Below, in pieces: positions 16,839 through 24,778 of a stretch of DNA of 64,000 nt; the stretch's first letter is position 1, and every line of letters begins with the position of its first letter. The notes under the pieces are model-generated. The model did not search any database and had not been told where the DNA came from. It saw only the letters and a list, made by a program, of their open reading frames with translations. Both the position numbers and the translations under genes were made by a program. This stretch comes from Janthinobacterium sp. 61 (lineage in GTDB: Bacteria; Pseudomonadota; Gammaproteobacteria; Burkholderiales; Burkholderiaceae_D), in assembly GCF_002846335.1 (NCBI RefSeq), contig NZ_PJMQ01000001.1, forward strand, positions 3,472,001-3,536,000. The letters run 5' to 3'.

Positions 16839-18503
16839 CTACAGCTTCTCCAGTTCCGGGCCGCGCATGCCCACCAGCAAGGCGCGGCCATCGGGCAGCA
16901 CGCGGAACTCGCCATAGCGGGCCTTTTCCCAGCGCGCCGCCTCGCCTTCCTTGAAGAACCAGGCATCGCTGACCAGCACCCAGTTCCCATCCTTGGGCGT
17001 CAGCTCGAGCAGGAATTCGCCGGGCGCCAGCGCCTCCTTGGTGTACGGGCGCAGCAGTTCTGCCACGCCGCGTGCATCGCGCCTGGCCACCACGAGGGGC
17101 CTCCCTGGCGCCCTGTCCACGCTGGCCAGGGTGCTGAGGACGCCGAGGTTGACGAAATTGAGGCGCATGTAGTCGCCCTGCATCAGCGAACGGGGATCGA
17201 CGGGTTCCAGCGCCACGAAGATCGCTTCCCCCTTGGCGATCAGCTGCTCTTTCTGCCAGATGCCGATATTTGCCACCAACAGCACCAGCAGCAAGCCCGC
17301 CAGCACGCCCAGGCGCACGGCGCGGGTTTGGGTCAGCGCGGCCGCCTGCTTGCTTTCCACCAGATGCAATACCTTGCCACGCGTGGCCAGCCACGACAGC
17401 GCGCACAACAGCGCGCCCGCCATGGCCAGCAGCGCCGCCTTGCTGGCCAGTGGCCAGGCCAGCTGGTAATAAAAGCTGCCAAGTATCCACGCCGCCGCCA
17501 GCCCGGCCGCCACGGCCACGCGCGAGCGCCCGCTCGTCAGGCAATACGCGAGGATCAGCAGCACGGGGCCCAGCGCCGGCATGAACCACGCCAGCACGAT
17601 CAGCACCAGCGCCACACCAATGGCGGGCAACTGGCGCAACGCCGGCCAGCGCCAGCCTGTCCAGACGGCGGCCGCCGTGGCCAGCACGAACGAGACCCCA
17701 TTCAAGGCCTGCGCATACCAGGCAGCGCCCTGGTGCCGCGTCACTTCACGCGCCACGTCGCCGGCAATGCCACCGCCGCCCAAGGCACCGCCCAGCATGA
17801 AGGTCATGCCGGACCAGAAGACCAGGCCCAGCAAGATGGCCAATACCCACCCCGTCGACAGCGATTCCAGGAAGGCGGCGATGGGCGCGCCGCGGCCATC
17901 GTTGAAAGCCTGCTTCTGCAGCCAGTGCGCGCCCAGCCAGCATGCCAGCGCCAGCATCCAGGCCAGATACAGTTGCGTGGGGTCGTTCTCGAAAATCCAG
18001 TCGCGACCACTATCGACGATGCCCAGCGCCAGCAAGCCGCAAGCGACCAGTCCCAGCAGTACGCGCAGCCAGTCGCGCGGCAGGGATGCCGCCACCACCA
18101 GGCATGCCAGGCACATCAGCAGCGAGGCAATCTGCGTGGCATAGTCGCGGAACAGGGCGTAGCCCAGCAAGCCGCCGCCCACCAGCAGGCAGGGCACGGC
18201 CAGCTGTTCGACAAACAGGGCCACGCCGCGCATGCGGATCAGCAGCACGGACGCCACCAGCACGATGGCGGCCACGACATACGCGCCGGGACCGTAGCGC
18301 ACCACGCTTTCCAGGCCCACGCCCAGCGCAATCATCAGGGGAATGGCGGCCAGCCAGGCGCCGAAGGCCGTCATCAGCACCAGCGGCCACGGCCTTGCAT
18401 CCTGCATCGGCCGGCTAGTGCCGGGCGGCAGCACACCAGCCCGCGTGGCGTCATCGATCAGGGTGGCGAGCGCATCGGCCCGCTGACTGTTCAAATTGCT
18501 CAT
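16839..18503 (-). CDS. DUF4401 membrane protein with GDYXXLXY domain
   Basis: A 554-residue protein. The first 400 residues are about twelve hydrophobic segments (DUF4401-like). The C-terminal soluble part carries LMQGDYMRLNF, the GDYXXLXY signature, and ends in GRALLVGMRGPELEKL. Start at ATG 18503, where ATGA overlaps the stop of the DUF2157 gene, is preferred over an in-frame codon eight residues earlier. Together with the DUF2157 partner this is a widely conserved two-gene membrane module of unknown function. Location: inner membrane. Confidence 0.8.
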   Translation of the reverse strand: MSNLNSQRADALATLIDDATRAGVLPPGTSRPMQDARPWPLVLMTAFGAWLAAIPLMIALGVGLESVVRYGPGAYVVAAIVLVASVLLIRMRGVALFVEQLAVPCLLVGGGLLGYALFRDYATQIASLLMCLACLVVAASLPRDWLRVLLGLVACGLLALGIVDSGRDWIFENDPTQLYLAWMLALACWLGAHWLQKQAFNDGRGAPIAAFLESLSTGWVLAILLGLVFWSGMTFMLGGALGGGGIAGDVAREVTRHQGAAWYAQALNGVSFVLATAAAVWTGWRWPALRQLPAIGVALVLIVLAWFMPALGPVLLILAYCLTSGRSRVAVAAGLAAAWILGSFYYQLAWPLASKAALLAMAGALLCALSWLATRGKVLHLVESKQAAALTQTRAVRLGVLAGLLLVLLVANIGIWQKEQLIAKGEAIFVALEPVDPRSLMQGDYMRLNFVNLGVLSTLASVDRAPGRPLVVARRDARGVAELLRPYTKEALAPGEFLLELTPKDGNWVLVSDAWFFKEGEAARWEKARYGEFRVLPDGRALLVGMRGPELEKL

Positions 18504-19462
18504 GCCGCCTCCTGGCGCGTGCGCCACAGTATGCCTTGCACGGTCAGCGCCAGCAGCACGGCCGCAAACAAGCCCAGCATTACCAGCCTGCCGACACCAT
18601 CGCCATTCCCCCCATTAAGCAGCACGCGCGCCAAGCCGCCAACCAGCAAGGTGTTGACGCCCAGCGCGACGGCACTCAGGCCGAACACGTCAAAGTAGCG
18701 GCGCGTGGCCAGCAAGACGCCGGCGACGGCCAGCAAGCCCAGCCCGGCCCAGTACGGCGATTCGACATGGCTGCCGAACAGGGCGCTGACGGCCGTGCCC
18801 GTGATAAGGATGGTGGCGAGTACCAGGCCCAGGCGCAAGGCACAGCTGCCCGCGCCCGTCCAGCGCGCCAGCAGGGGCGAGACAAAAGCACAGGCAAGCA
18901 GCACGGCCAGCCAGCCGCTGACGAAAATGGACAGATCGCTTGAATCGATGCGCCAGCTGTGGTGCGCGTGCGCCTGCATCCACAGGGCTGCAGCCGTGGC
19001 CAGCACCAGCATCCACGGCGTCCACAGCACGTCGCTGCGCGCCACCAGGCACAGGGGCAAGGCCAGCGCGGCCCACAGGGCGAACAGCTGCCACGGATCG
19101 GCGCCCGTCTGGTACGTCTGGCCGAAATACGCGAACAGGCCGCCAATGGCCAGCAAGGCCAGCAGCAGCAAGGGCACGCGCGCCTTGGGCATGGCAAACG
19201 CGCCCACGCAGGTGGCGGCAAACACGCCTTGCAGCAGGGCAAAGCGGCCCATGCGGCCCAGGTCTTCCCAGTTGGCGGCGACCCAGCAGATCAGGCCCAT
19301 GCCCAGCAGCGCGGCGCCCAGCACGGCCACGCCGCGCGGCAGCCAGTAGGCCAGGCGCGCAGGCTCGCGCTGGAAGCCGGCCACTTCCTGCAATTGCCGG
19401 GTTTGCTGGGCGTCGAGCGCGTTGTCCGAGGCGAGTTGGTACACGGCGAGGCGTAAATCCAT
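18500..19462 (-). CDS. DUF2157 membrane protein
   Basis: A 320-residue protein, cytosolic for the first 45 residues and then about nine hydrophobic segments. The stretch LICWVAANWEDLGRMGRFAL and LFAYFGQTYQTGADPWQLF are typical of the DUF2157 family. No catalytic motif is recognisable. It overlaps the downstream DUF4401/GDYXXLXY gene by 4 bp, the usual partner arrangement. Confidence 0.8.
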   Translation of the reverse strand: MDLRLAVYQLASDNALDAQQTRQLQEVAGFQREPARLAYWLPRGVAVLGAALLGMGLICWVAANWEDLGRMGRFALLQGVFAATCVGAFAMPKARVPLLLLALLAIGGLFAYFGQTYQTGADPWQLFALWAALALPLCLVARSDVLWTPWMLVLATAAALWMQAHAHHSWRIDSSDLSIFVSGWLAVLLACAFVSPLLARWTGAGSCALRLGLVLATILITGTAVSALFGSHVESPYWAGLGLLAVAGVLLATRRYFDVFGLSAVALGVNTLLVGGLARVLLNGGNGDGVGRLVMLGLFAAVLLALTVQGILWRTRQEAA

Positions 19463-19499
19463 CGTCTGCTTTCTTTGTCAGGAAATAGGGGGCGTCAGG

Positions 19500-19790
19500 T
19501 CAGCGCTCGACGCTCACGCCGCGCCAGAAGGCGACGTAGCCGGCAATTTGCCTGGCGGCGTCCTTGGGCTGGGGGTAATACCAGGCCGCGTTGGCATTTG
19601 TCTGGCCATCGACAACGAGGTCGTAATAGCTGGCCGTGCCCTTCCATGGGCAGGTGGTCGTGTGGCTGCTGGGACGAAGGTACTCCTGCGTCACCGCCGC
19701 CAAAGGAAAATACACATTGTTTTCAACGACTTGCACCTGCGCATCGGTGGCTTGCGCGATGACGGCGCCATTCCAGCTGGCTGTTGGCAT
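19500..19790 (-). CDS. DUF427 domain protein
   Basis: A 96-residue single-domain protein of the DUF427 family (small beta-sandwich, function unknown). Family signatures are VQVVENNVYFPLAAV, TTTCPWKGTASYYDLVVDG and AWYYPQPKDAARQIAGYVAF. The start at ATG 19790 is supported by the strong Shine-Dalgarno AGGGAGGA; a longer in-frame reading upstream lacks one. It ends 37 bp before the DUF2157 start codon region on the same strand. Confidence 0.87.
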   Translation of the reverse strand: MPTASWNGAVIAQATDAQVQVVENNVYFPLAAVTQEYLRPSSHTTTCPWKGTASYYDLVVDGQTNANAAWYYPQPKDAARQIAGYVAFWRGVSVER

Positions 19791-19860
19791 TTGACTATCC
19801 TCCCTTTGCGCCGAGTGTAGCGCAAAAAGTCCGCCATGGCGCGCGCCGTTGGCGCCCCGC

Positions 19861-20526
19861 TCAAGCGCCGGCGATGATCTGGCGCAAGGCTTGCTCAAAC
19901 ACTTCGGGGGGCTGGCCGCCGGAAATCAGGTGGCGCTCGTTGATGATGACGGCGGGCACCGAGTTGATGCCGTTCTGCTGGTAGAACTGCTCCTGTGCGC
20001 GCACCTCGTCCGCGTAGGCGCTTGAGGCCAGCACCTCGGCCGCTTTCACCGTATCCAAGCCCACCTCGCCCGCCACTTTCAGCAGCACCTCGTGCGAAGA
20101 CGGGTTCTGGCCCTGCGTGAAATACGCATCGAACAGCGCCATTTTGAATGCCTTCTGGCGCCCTTCCAGCGCGGCCCAATGCAGCAAGCGGTGCGCATCG
20201 AAAGTGTTATAGATGCGGCCGCGCTTGTCCATGGCAAAGGTAAAGCCCAGCTGCTCGCCGCGCGCGCGGATCGCTTCGCGCGACTGCGCCATCTGTTCCG
20301 GGGTGGAGCCGTATTTGCGTGCGATGTGTTCGCCGATATCCTCGCCTTCGGCCGGCATGTTGGCGTTCAACTCGAAGGGCTGGAAGTGGATGTCGGCCTG
20401 GACGGTATCGTGCAGCTTGTCCAAGGCTTGTTCCAGCGACTTCAAGCCGATCACGCACCAGGGGCAGGAAACGTCGGAAACGAAGTCGATACGGATGGGA
20501 GTGGGTGTGGCGGGAGTGGAACTCAT
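19861..20526 (-). CDS. DsbA-family oxidoreductase, FrnE-like
   Basis: A 221-residue cytosolic thioredoxin-fold protein. The active-site motif is DVSCPWCVIGLKSLEQAL, CPWC as in FrnE/2-hydroxychromene-isomerase-like DsbA proteins, with the cis-proline loop INSVPAVIINERHLISGGQP. There is no signal peptide, which fits FrnE members that act in the cytosol. Substrate unknown. It is followed by the DUF427 gene on the same strand. Confidence 0.88.
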   Translation of the reverse strand: MSSTPATPTPIRIDFVSDVSCPWCVIGLKSLEQALDKLHDTVQADIHFQPFELNANMPAEGEDIGEHIARKYGSTPEQMAQSREAIRARGEQLGFTFAMDKRGRIYNTFDAHRLLHWAALEGRQKAFKMALFDAYFTQGQNPSSHEVLLKVAGEVGLDTVKAAEVLASSAYADEVRAQEQFYQQNGINSVPAVIINERHLISGGQPPEVFEQALRQIIAGA

Positions 20527-20616
20527 GGTGGGCAGCCTTTGCGCGAGTCGGTGGCGGCCGCACCGCGCGGCGCCGCAAGCACAGCATATGCGTGCGGGCC
20601 GCAGGAAATCAAGCGC

Positions 20617-21261
20617 TTACTTCTTCATGGCGGACGCGTTGGCCGCATCCTTCTTGCCGCCGATCTTGCTTTCTTTGCCAGAGAGCAAGTTCGCGATGTT
20701 CTGGCTGTGGCGGTAAACCAGCAGCACGCTCATGACGATCACGGCCAGCAAGATGGGATCGACCCCGAACAGCAAGCCATAGTAAAACGGCGCGAACAGG
20801 GCTGCCACCAGAGCTGCCAGCGACGAATAACGGAAGGCGTAGGCGATGATCAGCCAGGTCGCCAGAGTCGCCAGGCCCAGCCATGGATTGATACCGAGCA
20901 ACACACCGAGGGCCGTGGCCACGCCCTTGCCACCGACGAAGCGGAAGAACACGGGCCACAAATGGCCGAGGAAGACGGCGATGGCCACCAGGGCCACGGC
21001 CGTGTCACCCACGCCCAGCGCGCTGGCAAAATGGTCGGCCAGGAACACGGCCAGCCAGCCCTTGGCGCCATCGCCCAGCAGGGTCATGATGGCGGCGCCC
21101 TTGTTGCCGCTGCGCAGCACGTTGGTGGCGCCCGGATTTTTCGAGCCATAGGTGCGCGGATCGGCAATGCCGTAGACCTTGCTCATCACCACGGCAAACG
21201 ATATCGAGCCGAGCAAGTAAGCGGCCACTGTCATTGCCACGGTTGTGATTACTGGATTCAT
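20617..21261 (-). CDS. plsY: Glycerol-3-phosphate acyltransferase PlsY
   Basis: Inner-membrane enzyme that transfers an acyl group from acyl-phosphate to glycerol-3-phosphate, first step of phospholipid synthesis. The 214 residues hold the three conserved cytosolic motifs: [31 protein letters not shown] and [16 protein letters not shown], with five hydrophobic segments. A lysine-rich C-terminal tail (about 20 residues) is longer than in many PlsY proteins. It lies 97 bp downstream of ybaK on the same strand. Confidence 0.94.
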   Translation of the reverse strand: MNPVITTVAMTVAAYLLGSISFAVVMSKVYGIADPRTYGSKNPGATNVLRSGNKGAAIMTLLGDGAKGWLAVFLADHFASALGVGDTAVALVAIAVFLGHLWPVFFRFVGGKGVATALGVLLGINPWLGLATLATWLIIAYAFRYSSLAALVAALFAPFYYGLLFGVDPILLAVIVMSVLLVYRHSQNIANLLSGKESKIGGKKDAANASAMKK

Positions 21262-21358
21262 TTCTTCCCTTTATTATGTTTATTGCACCAGCATCGAGGC
21301 TGGCGCAGCAGAATATACACCATGCTCTATGCCCAGCAACAGGCTTTGGGCGATTTCC

Positions 21359-21850
21359 TTAATCCTGCAGCGCGCACTGCACCGGCTTGGCTTGCAACAA
21401 ATCAAGCAGTACCTGCGGCGCCAGCGCGACGAGAAAACCGCGCCGCCCGCCATTGATATAGATACGCTCGAGCGCCAGGATGGATTGCTCCACATACACG
21501 GGCATGGCCTTCCGGGTGCCGAACGGCGACGTGCCGCCTATCATGTAGCCGGAATGGCGCTGCGCCACCTCGGGTTTGCACGGCTCGACGGACTTGCAGC
21601 CGATGGCGCGCGCCAGGTTCTTGGTCGATACCTTGCAATCGCCATGCATGAGCACGATCATCGGCCGCGCCGCCTCGTCCTGCATCACCAGGGTCTTGAT
21701 CACCGCGTGTTCCGGCACGCCCAGTTCGCGCGCCGAGACGCTGGTGCCGCCGTGCTCCTCGTAGGGATACGGGTGTTCTTCAAAGGAAACTTGATGCTTG
21801 CGCAGCAGCTGCGTCGCCTGCGTTTCGGAAATATGCTCTTTTTTAGCCAT
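21359..21850 (-). CDS. ybaK: Cys-tRNA(Pro)/Cys-tRNA(Cys) deacylase YbaK
   Basis: A 163-residue trans-editing protein that hydrolyses mischarged Cys-tRNA(Pro). The full YbaK fold is present, with VIKTLVMQDEAARPMIVLMH, MIGGTSPFGTRKAMPVYVE and INGGRRGFLVALAPQVLLDL; length matches the family (about 160). The gene is divergent from the nuclease-family gene at 21888, the two start codons being 37 bp apart and sharing one short promoter region. Confidence 0.92.
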   Translation of the reverse strand: MAKKEHISETQATQLLRKHQVSFEEHPYPYEEHGGTSVSARELGVPEHAVIKTLVMQDEAARPMIVLMHGDCKVSTKNLARAIGCKSVEPCKPEVAQRHSGYMIGGTSPFGTRKAMPVYVEQSILALERIYINGGRRGFLVALAPQVLLDLLQAKPVQCALQD

Positions 21851-21887
21851 GCGTGATACGCTGATCGTTCAGTGAGGAGTACTAATT

Positions 21888-22874
21888 ATGCAGCAAGAAA
21901 TCCGCTTTGCCACATTCAATGTCTGCAACCTGGCCCCGGCCGGGGCGAAATTGTATGACAACCTGGAACCGTTGAGCCCGGCGCAATACGAGGCCAAGGC
22001 GGAGTGGACGGCGCGGCAGATCGACCTGCTCGACGCCGACGTAATCGGTTTCCAGGAAATTTTCTCGCAGGCGGCCCTGCGCGACGTGCTGTCGCGCACG
22101 CGCCACTACCGCGACGCCACGCTGGCCGGCTACGATGCGGTCGATACGGCAGGACGCATGCTGCCCACGGTGGCACTGGTGTCGCGACTGCCGCTGGCCG
22201 GCGCAGGCGTGGCCCATGCGAGCTTTCCCGCCGGTATCAGCCTGCCCGCCGACTCCTATGCCACCGACGACAACGCCTGCCGCTTCGCCCGCGCGCCACT
22301 GCACGTGCAGGTGCTCTTGCCTGGAGGGCAACTCACCGATGTGGTGGTCGTGCACTTGAAATCGCGCCGGCCCGACTACCGCCATGGCGACAGCAACGAT
22401 GCAGCCGCCTACGCGCTGGCCAACCTGCGCTCGCTGCAGCGGCGCGGCGCGGAAGCCGTGGCCCTGCGCGTGCTGGCAAGCGAACTGGGCCACAGCGGCC
22501 GTCCCCGCATCGTACTGGGCGACTTCAACGACATCGCCAATGCCGTCACCACGGCCATCGTCATGGGTGCCGGTGCACCCTGCGAATCGCATGGTGACAT
22601 GCCTGAAATGCGCGCGCGCCTGTACGACGCCAACGCCATCCAGCTGCGCCAGGACGCCTTGCGCCACGTGGGCTACACGAATATCCACGACAGCGCCTAT
22701 ATGACGATCGACCACATTCTCGTGTCCGAACATTTCCACGCCAACTCGCCGCGCGCCATCGGCGTGGTGCAGGAAGTAAGCTGCCTGAACGACCATTTGC
22801 TGCTGGGCCTGCCGTACGCGTCCGACCATGGCCAGGTCTTGATGCGCGTCAAGCTGCTGGGAAACATTCATTGA
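21888..22874 (+). CDS. Endonuclease/exonuclease/phosphatase family protein
   Basis: A 328-residue EEP-fold (DNase I-like) phosphoesterase. Landmarks are FATFNVCNLAP (N), VIGFQEIF (metal-binding E), VVVVHLKSRR (H), IVLGDFNDIANA (D/N pair) and the C-terminal YASDHGQVLMRV (SDH). No secretion signal is seen. The family covers nucleases, phosphoinositide phosphatases and sphingomyelinase-like enzymes, so the substrate is open. It starts with GAGGAG as ribosome-binding site, divergent from ybaK. Confidence 0.87.
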   Translation: MQQEIRFATFNVCNLAPAGAKLYDNLEPLSPAQYEAKAEWTARQIDLLDADVIGFQEIFSQAALRDVLSRTRHYRDATLAGYDAVDTAGRMLPTVALVSRLPLAGAGVAHASFPAGISLPADSYATDDNACRFARAPLHVQVLLPGGQLTDVVVVHLKSRRPDYRHGDSNDAAAYALANLRSLQRRGAEAVALRVLASELGHSGRPRIVLGDFNDIANAVTTAIVMGAGAPCESHGDMPEMRARLYDANAIQLRQDALRHVGYTNIHDSAYMTIDHILVSEHFHANSPRAIGVVQEVSCLNDHLLLGLPYASDHGQVLMRVKLLGNIH

Positions 22875-22914
22875 TGCAGGCACTAATGTAACAACGGCGC
22901 CAGCTGCTGCGCCG

Positions 22915-23383
22915 TTAAGTCGTCGATGGCCAGCCTGGAACCCACCGCGTCACTTCCCGTTCCAAACAGCCGGCTGGCAGACCCGACACGGCGAGCGCAT
23001 TTTGTACGCTGAGCAATAAATTATTGTGCAGGCATTGCGCCGTCGACAGATTCACGGCCACGCGCCAGGCATGGCCCGCATCGTGCCAGGCGCGCGCGCT
23101 GGCAGGCTTGCTGCAGCAGCCGGTTCGGCAAGTCGGTGAGGACATCGTGCGAGGCCAGGTGACGCGCGTGCTCCCCGTTTTTCTTGCGCTCACTGAAATC
23201 GTTGAGTATGGCCAGGTCATTGCTCAATTGCCCCTGGCTGTCGCGGATGGCCGTCAGCGACAGCCAGGCCGGATAGCCCGGCATCCATGCCGCAGTGGTC
23301 TTTGGTCGCCGTTTTTTGCATTCCAGCCCCGATTTTGTGCAATCTGTCGCACGGCGATGGCGGCCGCAGCTGATTCTTCCTAA
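22915..23383 (-). pseudogene. Remnant of a PAS-GGDEF-EAL cyclic-di-GMP protein
   Basis: Decayed gene, minus strand. In one frame the end of a PAS domain and the GGDEF start are readable: LSLTAIRDSQGQLSNDLAIL, then ASHDVLTDLPNRLLQQA. It then jumps within a few codons to the middle of an EAL domain, read partly in another frame: WRVAVNLSTAQ and VSGLPAGCLEREVT, and finally GSRLAIDDL in yet another frame. Nearly all of GGDEF, the first third of EAL and the C-terminus are missing. Two or more deletions and frameshifts are therefore present, and no active enzyme is expected. The stretch holds no other gene; upstream the RND leader begins. Confidence 0.75.
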
Positions 23384-23409
23384 AGTGGCAACATGCGCAT
23401 CGCCGTGAA

Positions 23410-23489
23410 CGGCCGCAGCGGCAGGCGTGCTGCCTGCGGCCGCCACGGTGATGCGCTACCCGAATTCCCCCCGGCCAGCGACAGGCCGG
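23410..23489 (+). other. Two strong hairpins in the leader of the RND efflux operon
   Basis: Between the pseudogene and the adaptor start, CGGCCGC...GGCAG-gcgtg-CTGCC...GCGGCCG (23410-23442) and CCGGCC-agcgaca-GGCCGG (23471-23489) could fold in mRNA. No U-tract follows, so they are not simple terminators. Function unknown. Confidence 0.35.
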
Positions 23490-23542
23490 GTCCGTACCGA
23501 GACCTGGCGCCGAGCCCCTGCGCCGCTCCTGAAAAAAAATCT

Positions 23543-24775
23543 ATGAAAAACGAGACCCTGCCCCCCGCCTCTCCCCTTGCCGCCACGCGCCGCCGGCGCT
23601 GGCGCACCCCCGTGCTGATCCTCGTCGTACTGGGCCTGGCCAGCGGCGGCTGGACGGTGATGCAGTCGAAGCAGCAGGCCGCCAAGGCTGCCGAATTGCA
23701 AGCGAGCAAAAAGAAGGAACAGGCCAAGACGCCCGTGCATGAACTGGCGCAGGGCGACGTAGCCGCCATCGATGCGCGCGCGCTGGCCATCAGCCTGCCT
23801 CTGTCCGGTTCGCTGGCGCCCGTGACCCAGGCCACCATCAAGGCCAAGGTTTCCGGCGTCATCGAGGAAACGACCTTGCAGGAAGGCCAGCCCGTGGCCA
23901 ATGGGCAAATCCTCGTGCGCCTGGATGCGGCCGACCTGCGCGCCCGCCTGACGCAGCAGCAAGCCATGCTGGACGAAGCGCAGGCGCGCCTGTCCATGGC
24001 AGCCAAGAATGAAGCGAACAGCCAGGCGTTGCTGAAGCAAAAATACATTTCGCAGACGGCTTACGACACCACGCAAAACTCGGTCGACCTGGCGCGCGCC
24101 AACGTCAAGGCCGCCGCCGCCATGGTCGACATCGCCCGCATCGCGCTGGCCGACACGGTGATCCGCGCACCGATGGCCGGCATCGTCAGCAAACGCCACC
24201 TGCAGGCCGGCGAAAAAGTCTCGCCCGACATGCCCGTCTACACCATCGTCAACCTGGCGCAGCTGACCCTGGAAGCGCCCGTGCCCAGCGCGGAAATCCC
24301 CCGCATCAAACTGAGCCAGGACGTGCACTTCAAGGTCGACGGCTTCGGCGCGCGCGACTTTGCCGGCAAGGTCACGCGCATTAACCCCACCACCGAGAGC
24401 GGCTCGCGCGCCATGCTGGTCTACATCGCCGTCGACAATGGCGATGGCGCGCTGCGCGGCGGCATGTTCGCCAAGGGCAGCATCGTTACCGAACGATCAA
24501 TCGTGGCGCCGCTGGTGCCCCTGACGGCCGTGCGCAATGAAAAGCAGGGCCACGTGGTGTATGCGCTGGTGAACAACAAGGTGGTCGCCCAGCCCGTCAC
24601 GCTGGGACTGCGCAACGAGGATGAAGGCTATGCGGAAGTGACGTCCGGCCTGGTGCCGGGCGCGAAAGTCATCATCGCCAAACTCGATGGCGTCAAGCCG
24701 GGCCACAGCGTGACCTTCGCCGCGCCCGCCACCGCGCCCGCCGCGCCGGCAGCCGTGCTGGCACGGAAGGATTAA
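23543..24775 (+). CDS. RND efflux periplasmic adaptor (membrane fusion protein)
   Basis: A 410-residue HlyD/AcrA-type adaptor that would bridge an inner-membrane RND pump and an outer-membrane channel. One N-terminal membrane anchor (VLILVVLGLASGGWTVM) is followed by the biotinyl-lipoyl-like domain (TIKAKVSGVIEETTLQEGQP), a coiled-coil hairpin (about 150-215), and beta-barrel and membrane-proximal domains. I start it at MKNETLPPAS (23543); an earlier in-frame ATG at 23393 would add 50 residues unlike the family. It ends 3 bp before the pump gene. No outer-membrane partner gene is adjacent. Confidence 0.9.
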   Translation: MKNETLPPASPLAATRRRRWRTPVLILVVLGLASGGWTVMQSKQQAAKAAELQASKKKEQAKTPVHELAQGDVAAIDARALAISLPLSGSLAPVTQATIKAKVSGVIEETTLQEGQPVANGQILVRLDAADLRARLTQQQAMLDEAQARLSMAAKNEANSQALLKQKYISQTAYDTTQNSVDLARANVKAAAAMVDIARIALADTVIRAPMAGIVSKRHLQAGEKVSPDMPVYTIVNLAQLTLEAPVPSAEIPRIKLSQDVHFKVDGFGARDFAGKVTRINPTTESGSRAMLVYIAVDNGDGALRGGMFAKGSIVTERSIVAPLVPLTAVRNEKQGHVVYALVNNKVVAQPVTLGLRNEDEGYAEVTSGLVPGAKVIIAKLDGVKPGHSVTFAAPATAPAAPAAVLARKD

Positions 24776-24778
24776 GCC

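Noticed and set aside
15471..18698. Very long open frame on the plus strand (over 1000 codons)
   Set aside because: It lies antisense to YdjM-like and DUF4401 genes with clear family motifs; its product is Gln/His/Arg-rich low complexity, typical of an antisense shadow in GC-rich DNA.
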